Position numbers and translations under genes: made by a program. A stretch of DNA of 32,376 nucleotides from Hellea sp. Its GTDB lineage: Bacteria; Pseudomonadota; Alphaproteobacteria; Caulobacterales; Maricaulaceae. Position 1 is the stretch's first letter. Every line of letters starts with the position of its first letter. The DNA lies in the NCBI GenBank assembly GCA_020631215.1, contig JAHDHS010000027.1, positions 1 through 32,376 on the forward strand, read 5' to 3'. This document shows, piece after piece, positions 1-9,245 of this stretch. Below the pieces are notes generated by a model. It worked only from the letters and a program-made list of their open reading frames with translations, made no database searches and was not told the origin of the DNA.

Positions 1-365
1 TCCGGCGGAAAGACGTGGGATGTCGCGACAAAAATATCAGGGGATGGCTTTGCCGACCCGATGGCGATCCCATATACCATCCCCAGATTACCTAAAATCC
101 AGTCAGGGTGAGAAAACTTTGGCGGCGTGTTTGACCCATTATCATTCCACACATCACCATATAGGGCACCTGTTCCCGCAGGATTGCTCAAATCAAGTAT
201 GGTAACGACTGGTGAGGTCGCCGCATTTTGCTTGGAATAATGCGTGACAACGGCTTCGCTGATATATGTTGTCGAACTGGATTGCGCGATTGCGCCGGGC
301 GCTGTCAATAAGGCGAAAAGCGACGCAGAAAGCCCGCCCAAAAAAAGATGAGATGGTTTAAACAT
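1..365 (-). CDS. Exported protein, N-terminal part only (cut by window edge)
   Basis: An open frame reads leftward from an ATG at 365-363 to the window edge without a stop, giving 121 codons. Residues 1-27 form a clear signal peptide: MFKPS, then a hydrophobic stretch ending in APGAIAQ, so cleavage near AIA|Q is likely and the protein should reach the periplasm or surface. The mature part has Ser/Thr, then short segments such as TILDLSNPAGTGALYGDVW and LGMVYGIAIG that look like beta-strand repeats of an extracellular propeller-type protein, but this is only an impression. The C-terminus lies outside the window, so no family can be assigned. It runs in the same direction as argG, whose terminator lies between the two genes, so it probably has its own promoter in 366-420. 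Confidence 0.7.
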   Translation of the reverse strand, partial: MFKPSHLFLGGLSASLFALLTAPGAIAQSSSTTYISEAVVTHYSKQNAATSPVVTILDLSNPAGTGALYGDVWNDNGSNTPPKFSHPDWILGNLGMVYGIAIGSAKPSPDIFVATSHVFPP

Positions 366-420
366 AAAGCCCCCTGTGTGTTTTACTGACTACGGTAACA
401 CAAATAGAGGGAGTTTAAAA

Positions 421-450
421 ATCAAGCCGTGATGTCCATCACGGCTTGAT
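421..450 (-). terminator. Intrinsic terminator of argG
   Basis: Perfect 13-bp inverted repeat (421-433 and 438-450) with a 4-nt loop, five bases past the argG stop codon. Read on the minus strand it is followed at once by TTTTAAACT, the U-tract of a Rho-independent terminator. Confidence 0.85.
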
Positions 451-454
451 ATGA

Positions 455-1678
455 TCAATCATTCCGTCCGGCTTTGCGGTCGCGTGCTTTGAGTAACCTC
501 AATCGTAATGCGTTGATTTTGATGAAGCCGCCGGCATCCGCCTGATCATAGACATCGTCTTCCTCGAAAGTGACATGTTCCTGACTGTAGAGTGAGTATG
601 GGCTATCACGGCCGACGACATTGACAGAGCCTTTATAGAGTTTCAGGCGCACAGTCCCGGTGACAAGCTCTTGGCTTTTGTCGATTGCGGCTTGCAGCAT
701 TTCGCGCTCGGGCGAATACCAATAGCCATTATAAACCAGCTCGGCATATTTCGGCATCAGCTCGTCTTTCAAATGCATCGCGCCCTTATCCATCGTGATT
801 TGCTCAATCCCGCGATGCGCCATGAGTAGGATGGTCCCGCCGGGCGTTTCGTAAATGCCGCGTGATTTCATGCCGACGAAACGGTTCTCCAGCAAATCCA
901 AACGGCCAATGCCATTGGCCCCGCCCAGTTCATTTAATTTCGTCAGCAATGTTGCAGGAGACATTTCTTCGCCGTCGATAGAGACCGCATCGCCTTGCTC
1001 AAATCCAACCGTGATATAGGTCGGCTTGTCCGGTGCGTCTTCGGGGGCAACGGTGCGTTGATAGACAAATTCCGGTGCTTCTTCATTCGGGTCTTCAAGG
1101 GCTTTGCCTTCGGAGGAGGTGTGTAGCAGATTGGCATCCACAGAAAATGGCGCTTCTCCGCGCTTGTCCTTGGCGATTTCAATGCCGTGTTTTTCGGCAT
1201 ATTCGATCAGCTTGGTGCGGGAGTTCAGGTCCCATTCCCGCCACGGGGCGATGACTTTAATGTCCGGGTCGAGCGCGTAATAGCCGAGCTCAAACCGCAC
1301 CTGATCATTGCCTTTACCCGTCGCGCCGTGACAAACGGCATCCGCGCCGACCATATGGGCGATCTCAATCTGGCGCTTGGAAATCAGCGGCCGGGCGATG
1401 GAAGTGCCCAGTAGATAGAGCCCTTCATAAAGTGCATTGGCGCGGAACATGGGAAAGACGAAATCCCGGACAAATTCTTCACGCAGATCGTCGATGAAAA
1501 TTTCTTTCACGCCTTGGGCTTCGGCCTTGCGGCGGGCGGGCTCCAGCTCTTCGCCTTGACCCAGGTCGGCGGTGAAAGTGACAACCTCACAGCCTTTTTC
1601 CTCCTGCAACCATTTCAGGATGATCGATGTGTCCAGACCGCCGGAATAGGCAAGGACGACTTTTTTAGGCTGACTCAT
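455..1678 (-). CDS. argG: Argininosuccinate synthase
   Basis: Cytoplasmic enzyme that joins citrulline and aspartate with ATP to give argininosuccinate, the penultimate step of arginine synthesis. The 407-residue product has the N-type ATP pyrophosphatase loop AYSGGLDTS at residues 10-18, the [13 protein letters not shown] block near 115-125, and the SVDANLL...LEDP and GIYETPGGT blocks of the family; length is normal. An in-frame GTG at 1690 gives a slightly longer frame, but that GTG sits inside the Shine-Dalgarno. The ATG at 1678 has GTGGAG six bases upstream, so I chose it. It is a single-gene unit: an intrinsic terminator follows, and the mscS-like gene starts divergently 134 bp away, so 1679-1812 must hold two opposing promoters. 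Identification is secure. Confidence 0.97.
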   Translation of the reverse strand: MSQPKKVVLAYSGGLDTSIILKWLQEEKGCEVVTFTADLGQGEELEPARRKAEAQGVKEIFIDDLREEFVRDFVFPMFRANALYEGLYLLGTSIARPLISKRQIEIAHMVGADAVCHGATGKGNDQVRFELGYYALDPDIKVIAPWREWDLNSRTKLIEYAEKHGIEIAKDKRGEAPFSVDANLLHTSSEGKALEDPNEEAPEFVYQRTVAPEDAPDKPTYITVGFEQGDAVSIDGEEMSPATLLTKLNELGGANGIGRLDLLENRFVGMKSRGIYETPGGTILLMAHRGIEQITMDKGAMHLKDELMPKYAELVYNGYWYSPEREMLQAAIDKSQELVTGTVRLKLYKGSVNVVGRDSPYSLYSQEHVTFEEDDVYDQADAGGFIKINALRLRLLKARDRKAGRND

Positions 1679-1812
1679 GACAGGCTCCACAATTTGCGCG
1701 TGGCCTATAGCGAAAACAGATTATCAAAGCCATAATTGTTTACAAAAAGATGTGCTCTGTCTATCACGGCGCTAATGTGGGCTTTAGCATCACAATCTGG
1801 AGAGAGTTTGCG

Positions 1813-3438
1813 ATGATGTCTTTTTTTAGGTCAATCATATTGGGGATATTGGCTTGGATGTGCTTGTCCCTACAGCTATGGGCGCAGACCCCCGGCGAAG
1901 AACCGCAAGCAGAACCTGCCCCGGCAGCCAGCGAGACGCCGGTTGCAACCGAGGTCATTCAGCCCGAGCCCGACATTAAATCACCGGTGATTGATTTGAA
2001 TGATCCGGCCATTCAGGCCGCGCTTGAGGCGCGCCAAAAAGCCGACAAAGCCTTGGCGGATGCCGTCCGGGCCCAGCAGGAAAATCTGGCTGCCGCGACG
2101 GAAACAACCAATACGGATACCCCCGAGAAGAAAAGCCTCATCCCAACAAATGGCGCGGAGCTCAAAGAGCTTGGCCGGAAAATCATTGATAAAATTGTGG
2201 GCTGGCTGACAAGTGTGCCTTTCTTGGCACAATTTGGCGCGATTATCTTGGCTTATTTTCTCTCGCCTATCATGGCGGCTATATTGCGAAAGCGGTTTTT
2301 CCTCTTCCGCGACCCACCCCCAGAGGACGCAAAGCTAAAGCCGGTCAGAGATATTATTTACCGGGCGCGTAACCTTCTGCGTCCAATATTACTGGTTGCT
2401 CTATTGGCGCTGATGGCGGTTATATTGAAAGCGGTCCCAGCGGCGGGACAGGATTGGCTGGTGAAGCTGGCTCAGGGCCTGGCGGTGGTGTTCCTGCTCT
2501 TTAAAGCGATCAAAGAATTTGTCCCAAATGAAATGCTTCAAAAGCTGGCGACATGGACTTTAATTCCGCTCGCTTTGTTGATGGTGTTTGGTTTCTATGA
2601 TGACCTAACCCAATTTCTAAGCAGCACAGAATTAATGGCGATGGGCGGCACGCCAATTACCGCGATGACCGTTATATTATTGCTGATTTTCGGCGCGATT
2701 TTCTTCAAGATCGGCAATCTGTTGAATGCGCGCGGTCAGTCGGCCATTCGCTCACAGGAGGCGCTCGACGTTTCGACCCAAGAGGTCGTCGCGAAAATAT
2801 TCCAGATCGTCTTATTTACGATCGTCTTCATTCTGGTTCTGGGCGCGGCCAAAGTGCCGCTGTCGGGTCTGGTTGTCATTTTCTCGGCTTTGTCGCTCGG
2901 GATTGGTTTGGGCTTGCAGCCCATTGCCGCGAATTTTGTCTCAGGTTTAATCATCCTGTTTGACCGGACGGTTCAAGTTGGTGATTTCGTGGTTCTGCCG
3001 GAAGGGCAGGAAGGGTTTGTCGAGGCGATTAATATGCGCTCAACGACGGTTGAAACAACCGACGGCAAAGACATCATGGTGCCCAATACGACCTGGACTG
3101 AAAATGCTTATGAAAACTGGACACATAAAGACCCGCGCCAGCGCTATGAGGTTTATTTCACAGTCGCCTATGATACTGATATTGATAAGCTCGAAGGCAT
3201 TCTGATACCGGCCATCTCAAAACACCCCAGCGTGCTGCAAGAGCCGGAAGAGCCGGATTTGGAATTGCGGGAATTTGGTGATCACGGAATTAAATTCGCC
3301 ATCGAATTTTGGTGCTCGGGCATTGATGACGGGCCGAATAAATTCACATCCGATTTGAATTTCATAGTCTGGCGAACGTTGAAGAAACATAAGATTGAAA
3401 TGCCGCTGCCGCAGCGCGTTATCACGACGCTGAATTAA
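1813..3438 (+). CDS. MscS-family mechanosensitive ion channel with signal peptide
   Basis: Inner-membrane channel that opens under membrane tension and releases solutes after osmotic downshock. The 541-residue protein starts with a signal peptide (cleavage near LWA|Q at residue 24), followed by a periplasmic Pro/Glu/Ala-rich and helical stretch to about 130. Hydrophobic segments follow around 138-158, 190-208, 218-232, 248-262, 283-303 and 328-345. The pore helix is Gly/Ala-rich (SALSLGIGLGLQPIAANF, residues 358-375) and the conserved beta domain follows (DRTVQVGDFV, then VPNTTW near 423-428). A longer frame from 1750 exists, but the ATG at 1813 has GGAGAGAG upstream and begins exactly at the signal peptide. 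The next gene starts six bases after its stop, so the two are probably cotranscribed. Which MscS subfamily it belongs to is not certain. Confidence 0.9.
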   Translation: MMSFFRSIILGILAWMCLSLQLWAQTPGEEPQAEPAPAASETPVATEVIQPEPDIKSPVIDLNDPAIQAALEARQKADKALADAVRAQQENLAAATETTNTDTPEKKSLIPTNGAELKELGRKIIDKIVGWLTSVPFLAQFGAIILAYFLSPIMAAILRKRFFLFRDPPPEDAKLKPVRDIIYRARNLLRPILLVALLALMAVILKAVPAAGQDWLVKLAQGLAVVFLLFKAIKEFVPNEMLQKLATWTLIPLALLMVFGFYDDLTQFLSSTELMAMGGTPITAMTVILLLIFGAIFFKIGNLLNARGQSAIRSQEALDVSTQEVVAKIFQIVLFTIVFILVLGAAKVPLSGLVVIFSALSLGIGLGLQPIAANFVSGLIILFDRTVQVGDFVVLPEGQEGFVEAINMRSTTVETTDGKDIMVPNTTWTENAYENWTHKDPRQRYEVYFTVAYDTDIDKLEGILIPAISKHPSVLQEPEEPDLELREFGDHGIKFAIEFWCSGIDDGPNKFTSDLNFIVWRTLKKHKIEMPLPQRVITTLN

Positions 3439-3444
3439 AGCGTT

Positions 3445-4569
3445 TTGTCATCGCATCAGCATGGACGTGACCGTGACCCGAAACGCGTCGGCCTGTTCCT
3501 ATTGGGCGGGGTTCATCATATTTTGCACCTTATTCCGGTTGCCAAAGAATTGGCGAGCATAGACGGCATAGACTGCCGCATCTATGTCACGACGGATCAC
3601 GAAGCGGAGTATTGCGCGGATGTCTTAAAGCGCCTCGGCTCCACCCCAATTACGATTGAGGTCTTGATGGCTCCGGCTTGGCTTAAGGCGATATCCTCAA
3701 AACTGGCTATTCTGATTGCCAATTTGGGCAAGTTGAGATCGATGGATGCTTTGGTCGTGGCAGAGCGCACATCGACCCTGCTAAAACGCCTACCCATAAA
3801 GACCCCGGCCATGATCCATATTCCGCATGGGGCAGGGGACAGAGCCCGTAGCTATGATAAAAGGATTGCGCTGTTTGATCATGTGATTGTCGCCGGTCCC
3901 AAAGACAAACGCCGCATGATAGAGCTGGGTCTGGTCACGGATGAGAGCTGTAGCGTTTCCGGCTATATAAAGGCAGCCGCTTTGAAGGCGATGACGCCAC
4001 AGCGCCCCAAACTATTTAAGAATGATCGTCCCACCGTTCTGTATAACCCGCATTTTTCTGGCGAGCTTTCATCATGGCCCGTCTTTGGACAAGATGTGCT
4101 GGAGCATTTTGTCAATCAATCCCGATATAATCTGATTTTTGCGCCTCATATCCGAATGTTTGCGGGCGCAGCGCAGACTGAACGACAGGCCATAGACGCT
4201 TATGACGCGCATGACCATATTCATATAGACCTGGGCAGCGACCGCTCTACGGATATGACCTACACACGCGCGGCGGATATTTATTTGGGGGATGTCAGCA
4301 GTCAGGTTTACGAATTTTTACTGTCCCCCGGGCCGTGTCTATTTCTATCGCGGGAGAAATTTAATTGGCAGGACGATCCGGATTTCGCGCATTGGCGCTA
4401 TGGGCAGGTGTGCCATGATTTAACAGAGTTCAAATCAGCCTTGGCCTTAGCGGAGCAAGCTCAAGAGAGATTTCTGCCTATCCAAATTACAGGCCGGGAT
4501 GATGCTTTGGGCGATCAAAATTGGGACGCTCTGACCCGCGCGGCGCAGGCTATATCGCAGCATAGCTGA
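3445..4569 (+). CDS. CDP-glycerol glycerophosphotransferase-like protein (GT-B fold)
   Basis: The 374-residue protein resembles the CDP-glycerol:poly(glycerophosphate) transferase / UDP-GlcNAc-epimerase-like superfamily. Visible marks are a Rossmann-like start (VGLFLLGGVHH), IPHGAGDRA near residue 127, a PHF and an APH segment in the second half, and the C-terminal block ADIYLGDVSSQVYEFL near 280, which matches the nucleotide-binding signature of TagF-like enzymes (Asp, then SS and EF). In Gram-negatives such proteins usually modify surface glycans with a phosphodiester-linked group; the actual acceptor here is unknown. The only in-frame start close to the preceding stop is TTG at 3445; the nearby ATG at 3462 is out of frame. 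The six-base gap suggests cotranscription with the MscS gene. Its stop abuts the stop of the opposing gene. Confidence 0.65.
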   Translation: MSSHQHGRDRDPKRVGLFLLGGVHHILHLIPVAKELASIDGIDCRIYVTTDHEAEYCADVLKRLGSTPITIEVLMAPAWLKAISSKLAILIANLGKLRSMDALVVAERTSTLLKRLPIKTPAMIHIPHGAGDRARSYDKRIALFDHVIVAGPKDKRRMIELGLVTDESCSVSGYIKAAALKAMTPQRPKLFKNDRPTVLYNPHFSGELSSWPVFGQDVLEHFVNQSRYNLIFAPHIRMFAGAAQTERQAIDAYDAHDHIHIDLGSDRSTDMTYTRAADIYLGDVSSQVYEFLLSPGPCLFLSREKFNWQDDPDFAHWRYGQVCHDLTEFKSALALAEQAQERFLPIQITGRDDALGDQNWDALTRAAQAISQHS

Positions 4570-6111
4570 TTATTTAATCCGCGCCCGGAAATTGACTGAG
4601 AATGAAGGATCGGGGTCGCCCGCCGCCATCGCGCCTTTGGGGTTGAAGCAGATGAATGTCAAATCAGGGCGGTAACTGCTATCCGGCGCGACGGTCGTGC
4701 AGCTATCAAAATCAGCGGGCTTGGTCGGCCCTGTTCCGAAGCGCACATCCGTTGCGTAATTAAACGTTAGTCCCCCACCGCCTGTTTGTGAGAAACTCAC
4801 AGGATCGGTCTCCGGCCCGCCATCATCAATATCGCCATTCCAAATTTCAATCTCAGGCGGCAGACGGTCGATGAGCTCCATTGAATCTGTATCAGCATCA
4901 CCTGTTCCGATGTTATCGACAGAAATCGTATATATTACGTCATTCCCCGGCAGCGCATAAACTGTGCCGGTTGCACTAGGATCATAAACACTCACAGTCT
5001 TGGAGGCTTCAAGCTTCGGCGACCTGCAAAATTTTAAATCATGCAAACCAATTCCCAAACTGCCCGGATCAGCAGGTGATAGAGGGCCAGCCCGATAACT
5101 AATCGTGACTGTATCTACAGGCGCATCAAAATTGATTGTCAAATTGCCATTACTGGAGTCTGGATTGGATGCGCCGGTTCCTCTGGCGATGTTGCCAGTG
5201 ACGACATTAGACAATCCCGCTGTCAGGGTGGGTGTTACAGCTGTTCCGCCTAAAGATCCATTAACTGTGATATAGTCTTCGAATTGTGAGGCACCAAAAT
5301 CCACGTCGAATAGAGACGTCTGAAAACGCTCTACGCCTACATTTGGGTCTCCCAAAGACAAGGTAAATGTAGTTATGTTGGTTTGATTGCTCGGGTTGGC
5401 GACGACAAGTAAATTAGCTTCCGCTGGCGTAACCCCGCCCGTCAATGTCGTGCTGATCTGAGGTGTCGCGCCGCCAGAAACTGGATTGTTGATAAACCAA
5501 TTATTTGTATCTGTTAAAGATACTGAGATAGACGTTCCATCAACGTCAAAAGGCGCGTGCGTCAGAGCCCCTTGAGTCCATGATTCATTCGCCCAGTCCA
5601 TAATGTGAGCTTGGCCTACAGGGCAATTTAAAACCGGGATAACAGGAGGCGCAGTTGGCGCAGACGCAACATCAAAATTCAAAGTTTCGGTTGTGTTTGG
5701 CGGACCATCATCGTTCAAAACAAGTACGCCATCGGAAAATATCCTGACATAAGGATTGGTTCCGTTCCAGGCATCGCCCCAAGCGTCGTCCATTTGAATG
5801 CTGTAATTAGTGCCCGCAGGAAAGTCATAATTGAATGTATTCGAATAATTTGAATCTACAGCGGAGTTGTAGCAATTCGTTGGATCGCAAATGGTCGCCA
5901 AGGTCGTCCCGGAAGGATCGCGAATTATGACACGATTATCCGATGACCAATTGGGCCAATTAACTTCAACTGTGACCGGCACAGCCAGAGCCATTTGAGC
6001 TGAGCCGGCCACGAAGATGAATGCTGCCAAACCCGCCTTGGCGGCTTTGCGCAAAGCTGCATTGTTTGGCTTCATCTGTGAAGCGGCGTATGTGTCTCTA
6101 GCTAGGGTCAT
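4570..6111 (-). CDS. Exported protein with DUF11-like C-terminal domain
   Basis: A 513-residue exported protein. A basic n-region and hydrophobic core end in AQMALA near residue 43, a plausible signal peptidase site; starting at Met13 would give a more usual signal length, and neither start has a strong Shine-Dalgarno. The mature part opens with a beta-rich domain (VPVTVEVNW, later MDDAWGDAWNG). A middle domain of about 200 residues has repeated Asn/Thr/Gly turns. A C-terminal part of about 125 residues (LEASKTVSVYDP, then NDVIYTISVDNIGTGDAD and LIDRLPPEI) matches the DUF11/isopeptide-type surface repeat. No sorting signal or membrane anchor is visible at the C-terminus. It follows the 169-residue exported protein by four bases, so both are likely one operon. 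Function unknown; a secreted or surface structural role is inferred. Confidence 0.75.
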   Translation of the reverse strand: MTLARDTYAASQMKPNNAALRKAAKAGLAAFIFVAGSAQMALAVPVTVEVNWPNWSSDNRVIIRDPSGTTLATICDPTNCYNSAVDSNYSNTFNYDFPAGTNYSIQMDDAWGDAWNGTNPYVRIFSDGVLVLNDDGPPNTTETLNFDVASAPTAPPVIPVLNCPVGQAHIMDWANESWTQGALTHAPFDVDGTSISVSLTDTNNWFINNPVSGGATPQISTTLTGGVTPAEANLLVVANPSNQTNITTFTLSLGDPNVGVERFQTSLFDVDFGASQFEDYITVNGSLGGTAVTPTLTAGLSNVVTGNIARGTGASNPDSSNGNLTINFDAPVDTVTISYRAGPLSPADPGSLGIGLHDLKFCRSPKLEASKTVSVYDPSATGTVYALPGNDVIYTISVDNIGTGDADTDSMELIDRLPPEIEIWNGDIDDGGPETDPVSFSQTGGGGLTFNYATDVRFGTGPTKPADFDSCTTVAPDSSYRPDLTFICFNPKGAMAAGDPDPSFSVNFRARIK

Positions 6112-6115
6112 GTCA

Positions 6116-6625
6116 TTAAAAGTCTGACTTTCTAGTGACAGTCATCTGTTTGAAAGCCTTTGGACGACTCATTTTTTTGACAATAACGCGCCCGTGCCCT
6201 TGCGGGTTTTGAGATAGCGTTATGCTGCTCATCGCAGAGTGATCTTTGTCGATATCCGTATTCGGGACATACCAGATAAACTCAGAATTTTCTATCTTTG
6301 AGGGCCGCCCATACAAGCTTTCTAACTCGCTATTGATAGCTTGGAATTCATCTGGGCGAGAAATCTTGAGACTGTAATGGTTTCGCAATTGCGGTGCTTG
6401 GTCCGAGCGGTTTATTTGTCTCTTTGTGTTGGCTCTTTTGGCCAGTGATTGCCCTTTAGGGATATTATTTGCAGCACCCGTCTTTGACGCAATCCAATCC
6501 AAAGGCGTAGGCGTCGTTACATTTTGGGCGTAAGAAGCGCTCGCAGTGATAAAGGGCGTTGATATGCTCAGGCATATCAGAAGACACTTACGCCTAATAT
6601 TATTTATCGATTTTAATTTTTTCAC
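6116..6625 (-). CDS. Exported hypothetical protein
   Basis: A 169-residue protein that starts with GTG at 6625 behind AAGGA at good spacing. A lysine/arginine-rich n-region is followed by the hydrophobic stretch LLICLSISTPFITASA and a probable cleavage at SYA|Q near residue 34. The mature part is polar and basic with no membrane segment. A segment around 85-150 (YSLKISRPDEFQAINSELE, then IWYVPNTD) looks like a small alpha/beta fold, but I do not recognise a family. It is the first gene of a two-gene unit with the DUF11-like protein, only four bases apart, so the two probably act together in the envelope. Base composition is AT-richer than the metabolic genes around it. Confidence 0.65.
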   Translation of the reverse strand: MKKLKSINNIRRKCLLICLSISTPFITASASYAQNVTTPTPLDWIASKTGAANNIPKGQSLAKRANTKRQINRSDQAPQLRNHYSLKISRPDEFQAINSELESLYGRPSKIENSEFIWYVPNTDIDKDHSAMSSITLSQNPQGHGRVIVKKMSRPKAFKQMTVTRKSDF

Positions 6626-6764
6626 GGCCCAATCCTTGAAACTTCAAGAAAATATAGGGTGAAATTAGTTAAATTTGTCCTGAAGTAATATGGTTAATCA
6701 AATCTGAAAGCGTCGCCTTTCAAAGCTGTTCATCTGGCGTTCAGGTTTGAAAATAAAGCGTTTT

Positions 6765-8513
6765 TTACCAGCCTCCGCCTCCGCCTCCGCCGCCTCCGCC
6801 GCCGGAGAAGCCGCCACCCGAAGAGCCTGATGAAAACCCGCCTGAAGAGGAGGATTGACTGACCGGCGCCGCTGCCGCGACGCCTGCGGTCATGGCAGTG
6901 GCCAGAGCGTCGCTCATCTTAAAGGGGCTGCCCATCTGGCCGTCTACGAGCGAGCCGTGAGCGTAGCTCGGCTCGTAATTTTTGGCTTCTAATGGCAGTG
7001 TATCTTCAAATTGTTTTGTCCAAGGCTTCTCGACGCCCAGCGCCACCGCATAGGGCAGGAACCGCTCATACAGCTCCACCGTCATGGCAGGGGGTCTGTC
7101 GCCCAGCGGATTGGCGGTATTGATCCGGTCTTTTTCCGCCGTTTCCAGATAAAGCTTAAAGCCGTCAATTTCCGATGATATCTGAGCCCCTTTCTGGGTG
7201 GGCGCACGCAGCAGGATGAAAAACAGAATATTCATCGCGGCGATACCGGCTAAGATCAGCAAGAATAAGGGGCCGCTTTTAGATACCGGCTGGTTCATCA
7301 CATAAATGACAATGCCCAGGCTGATCGCCATGCCCAGAAGGCCCCATCCCGCATTGCTTCGGTGATAGGCATCCCCATAATGTTTGCGGATATATTTCGT
7401 GAAGCGTCCAACCTTTTTATAAAAACTCGTATCGGTTTTCTTATCCATGACAATTTTACCGTCCCGGTCACCATAGAATATATCGAGGAGCTTTCGCTCA
7501 TCTTTCAAAAGGCCCGCAGTCTCGCGATTGGCCAACATGGAGGTGAGGGTCGTTTTCTTTTTGGTCGCGTGAATATCCAGCACATCCTTCATCGATAGGC
7601 TCATCAAGGTGGAGGTCAAAGCGTCCATTTTCCGAAAGCCTTTATTGTGGATGTGATGCACCGCCGCTGCAGAATAACCTTCGGGCGGTGCGTAGCGCGG
7701 GAAGACGGGTGGTTTGGCCGGATCACGTCCAACCTTCGTCCACATGGTCAAATAATAAAACAGCAATCCCAAGCCGCCTATGCCGAGCAAGATCGGCCCG
7801 CCCGTGCGTATCCAGTTCAGCTCCCGCCGCCGCGCCTCGCTCATGGGATCAAGCACGCCGGGCTCTACAGAGGCCGCGACCGTGATGCCCTCGCGGACAT
7901 TTAAGGGACGGCTTGTCTCATAGACAATGTCATAACGGTTCTGGCGGGCTGTGTAATTCGACCCGCTATTGCCGAACCCGCCCGTATAAGCCTGTTGCTC
8001 AAGAATATTGACGCCTTGAGGAAAGGATAATTTCACACGCGCTTTTTCAATCGGGAAGGCCCAGTAAGACCCTGTGGCATTCCAATAGACTTCATCTTTG
8101 ACCGGGACATCGCCATCATAATGATGCCGAATTTGATCAGCCACACGATATTTGATTTCATATTTATGCGGTCCATCTTTTAAAAATATATTCCGGTTTC
8201 CGATACGCCAGACAATGGCATTGCCATTGGTCTGGCGACTGTAATTTTCGGGCTGACCGTCGCGGCTGATCGAGATGAGATCATATTCATAATCCTGCGT
8301 CACGCCCATAAATTTATAAGTGCGGGGTAGTTCCCGAAATATCCCGCGCTGGATTTCATAGCCTTCGGAAATAAGATCGATCGTTTCCGTGATGATTAAA
8401 TCGCCATTTTTCTGAACATCGATGTGTACATCAAAATTTGTGATTTTCTCTGCGGCCTGAGCGGCGGCAAAAAAGACGATGGACAATAAAAGCCCTAAGA
8501 ATAGGCGTATCAT
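6765..8513 (-). CDS. DUF2207 membrane protein with glycine-rich tail
   Basis: A 582-residue member of the DUF2207 (YciQ-like) family. It has a signal peptide (MIRLFLGLLLSIVFFAAAQA), a periplasmic beta-rich domain with the family hallmark of an N-terminal DVHIDVQKNGDLIITET stretch and RGIFRELPRTY, one transmembrane segment near 238-256, a cytoplasmic domain, two further transmembrane segments near 395-410 and 415-435, and a Ser/Gly tail ending in eleven consecutive glycines and a tryptophan. This order and tail are typical. Its start overlaps the lemA stop by four bases (ATGA), so the two are translationally coupled. LemA-DUF2207 pairs are widespread in bacteria, but their biochemical role is not established; an envelope role is likely. 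Confidence 0.9.
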   Translation of the reverse strand: MIRLFLGLLLSIVFFAAAQAAEKITNFDVHIDVQKNGDLIITETIDLISEGYEIQRGIFRELPRTYKFMGVTQDYEYDLISISRDGQPENYSRQTNGNAIVWRIGNRNIFLKDGPHKYEIKYRVADQIRHHYDGDVPVKDEVYWNATGSYWAFPIEKARVKLSFPQGVNILEQQAYTGGFGNSGSNYTARQNRYDIVYETSRPLNVREGITVAASVEPGVLDPMSEARRRELNWIRTGGPILLGIGGLGLLFYYLTMWTKVGRDPAKPPVFPRYAPPEGYSAAAVHHIHNKGFRKMDALTSTLMSLSMKDVLDIHATKKKTTLTSMLANRETAGLLKDERKLLDIFYGDRDGKIVMDKKTDTSFYKKVGRFTKYIRKHYGDAYHRSNAGWGLLGMAISLGIVIYVMNQPVSKSGPLFLLILAGIAAMNILFFILLRAPTQKGAQISSEIDGFKLYLETAEKDRINTANPLGDRPPAMTVELYERFLPYAVALGVEKPWTKQFEDTLPLEAKNYEPSYAHGSLVDGQMGSPFKMSDALATAMTAGVAAAAPVSQSSSSGGFSSGSSGGGFSGGGGGGGGGGGW

Positions 8514-9070
8514 GATCCGAACTCCACATGGGGCATGGCGGCATCGACGGGATCGATTTCGAAATAATCGCGTTGCCGGAAGCCAAATGGCCCGGCGATA
8601 AAATTGGTCGGCACGCTTTCTATCGCCGTGTTCAGCTCCCGCACAGCGCCATTATAAAAGCGGCGTGCCATTTCGATCTTGTTCTCGGTCTCGGACAGCT
8701 CATTTTGCAAATCGAGAAAGTTCTGGCTGGCTTTAAGCTCAGGATAATCCTCGGCAATAGCCAGAAGTTTTCCAGCCCCTTGGCTCAGCTGACTCTCGGC
8801 AAAGCCGCGCGCCTTGGGGTCTTCGCCCGCCGCCAGAGCCAGATTGCGCTTTTCCGTGACCTCGATGAATAGCTGCTTTTCATGTTTGGCATAGGCTTTG
8901 ACTGTGTCGACAATATTCGGGATCAAATCCGCGCGGCGTTTTAACTGCACGTCAATATCGCTCCAGCCATTTTCCGCCATCTGCCGTTTGGCCACCAGAC
9001 CGTTATAAAGAACAGCCACCAATCCCGCCAAAACCGCGAGCACAATAAGCGTTATAACCAGACCAGACAT
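8510..9070 (-). CDS. lemA: LemA family protein
   Basis: A 186-residue LemA-family protein. Residues 3-22 are one hydrophobic membrane anchor (LVITLIVLAVLAGLVAVLY); the rest is a helical coiled-coil bundle with the family signature NGWSDIDVQLKRRADLIPNI near residues 34-53 and YNGAVRELNTAIESVP near 139-154. Family members are anchored with a very short N-terminal segment, and the helical domain faces away from the cytoplasm or lies at the membrane. It leads a two-gene operon with DUF2207, sharing ATGA. GAACCCC-type sequence lies upstream of the ATG, with AGGAACCCC read on the plus strand, so no strong Shine-Dalgarno is seen. Molecular function is unknown in this family. Confidence 0.93.
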   Translation of the reverse strand: MSGLVITLIVLAVLAGLVAVLYNGLVAKRQMAENGWSDIDVQLKRRADLIPNIVDTVKAYAKHEKQLFIEVTEKRNLALAAGEDPKARGFAESQLSQGAGKLLAIAEDYPELKASQNFLDLQNELSETENKIEMARRFYNGAVRELNTAIESVPTNFIAGPFGFRQRDYFEIDPVDAAMPHVEFGS

Positions 9071-9245
9071 AGGAACCCCTTTTTGTGCAGCCTAACCGAG
9101 CGCCCCTATTTGTGACAAGCCCCCACCGTCTTTATGCCTGCCCGGCCTCCGCCCGCTTAAAAACCGGGGCTTTGGAGTCGTTTTCCCTTTATGGGCGCGG
9201 GCGTTCTGTTTATCAGAGCGTCACAAACAATCAGACGGATGGAAT

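Noticed and set aside
20-205. A 61-codon plus-strand frame at the left edge
   Set aside because: It lies opposite the frame with a clear signal peptide and shows no family feature.
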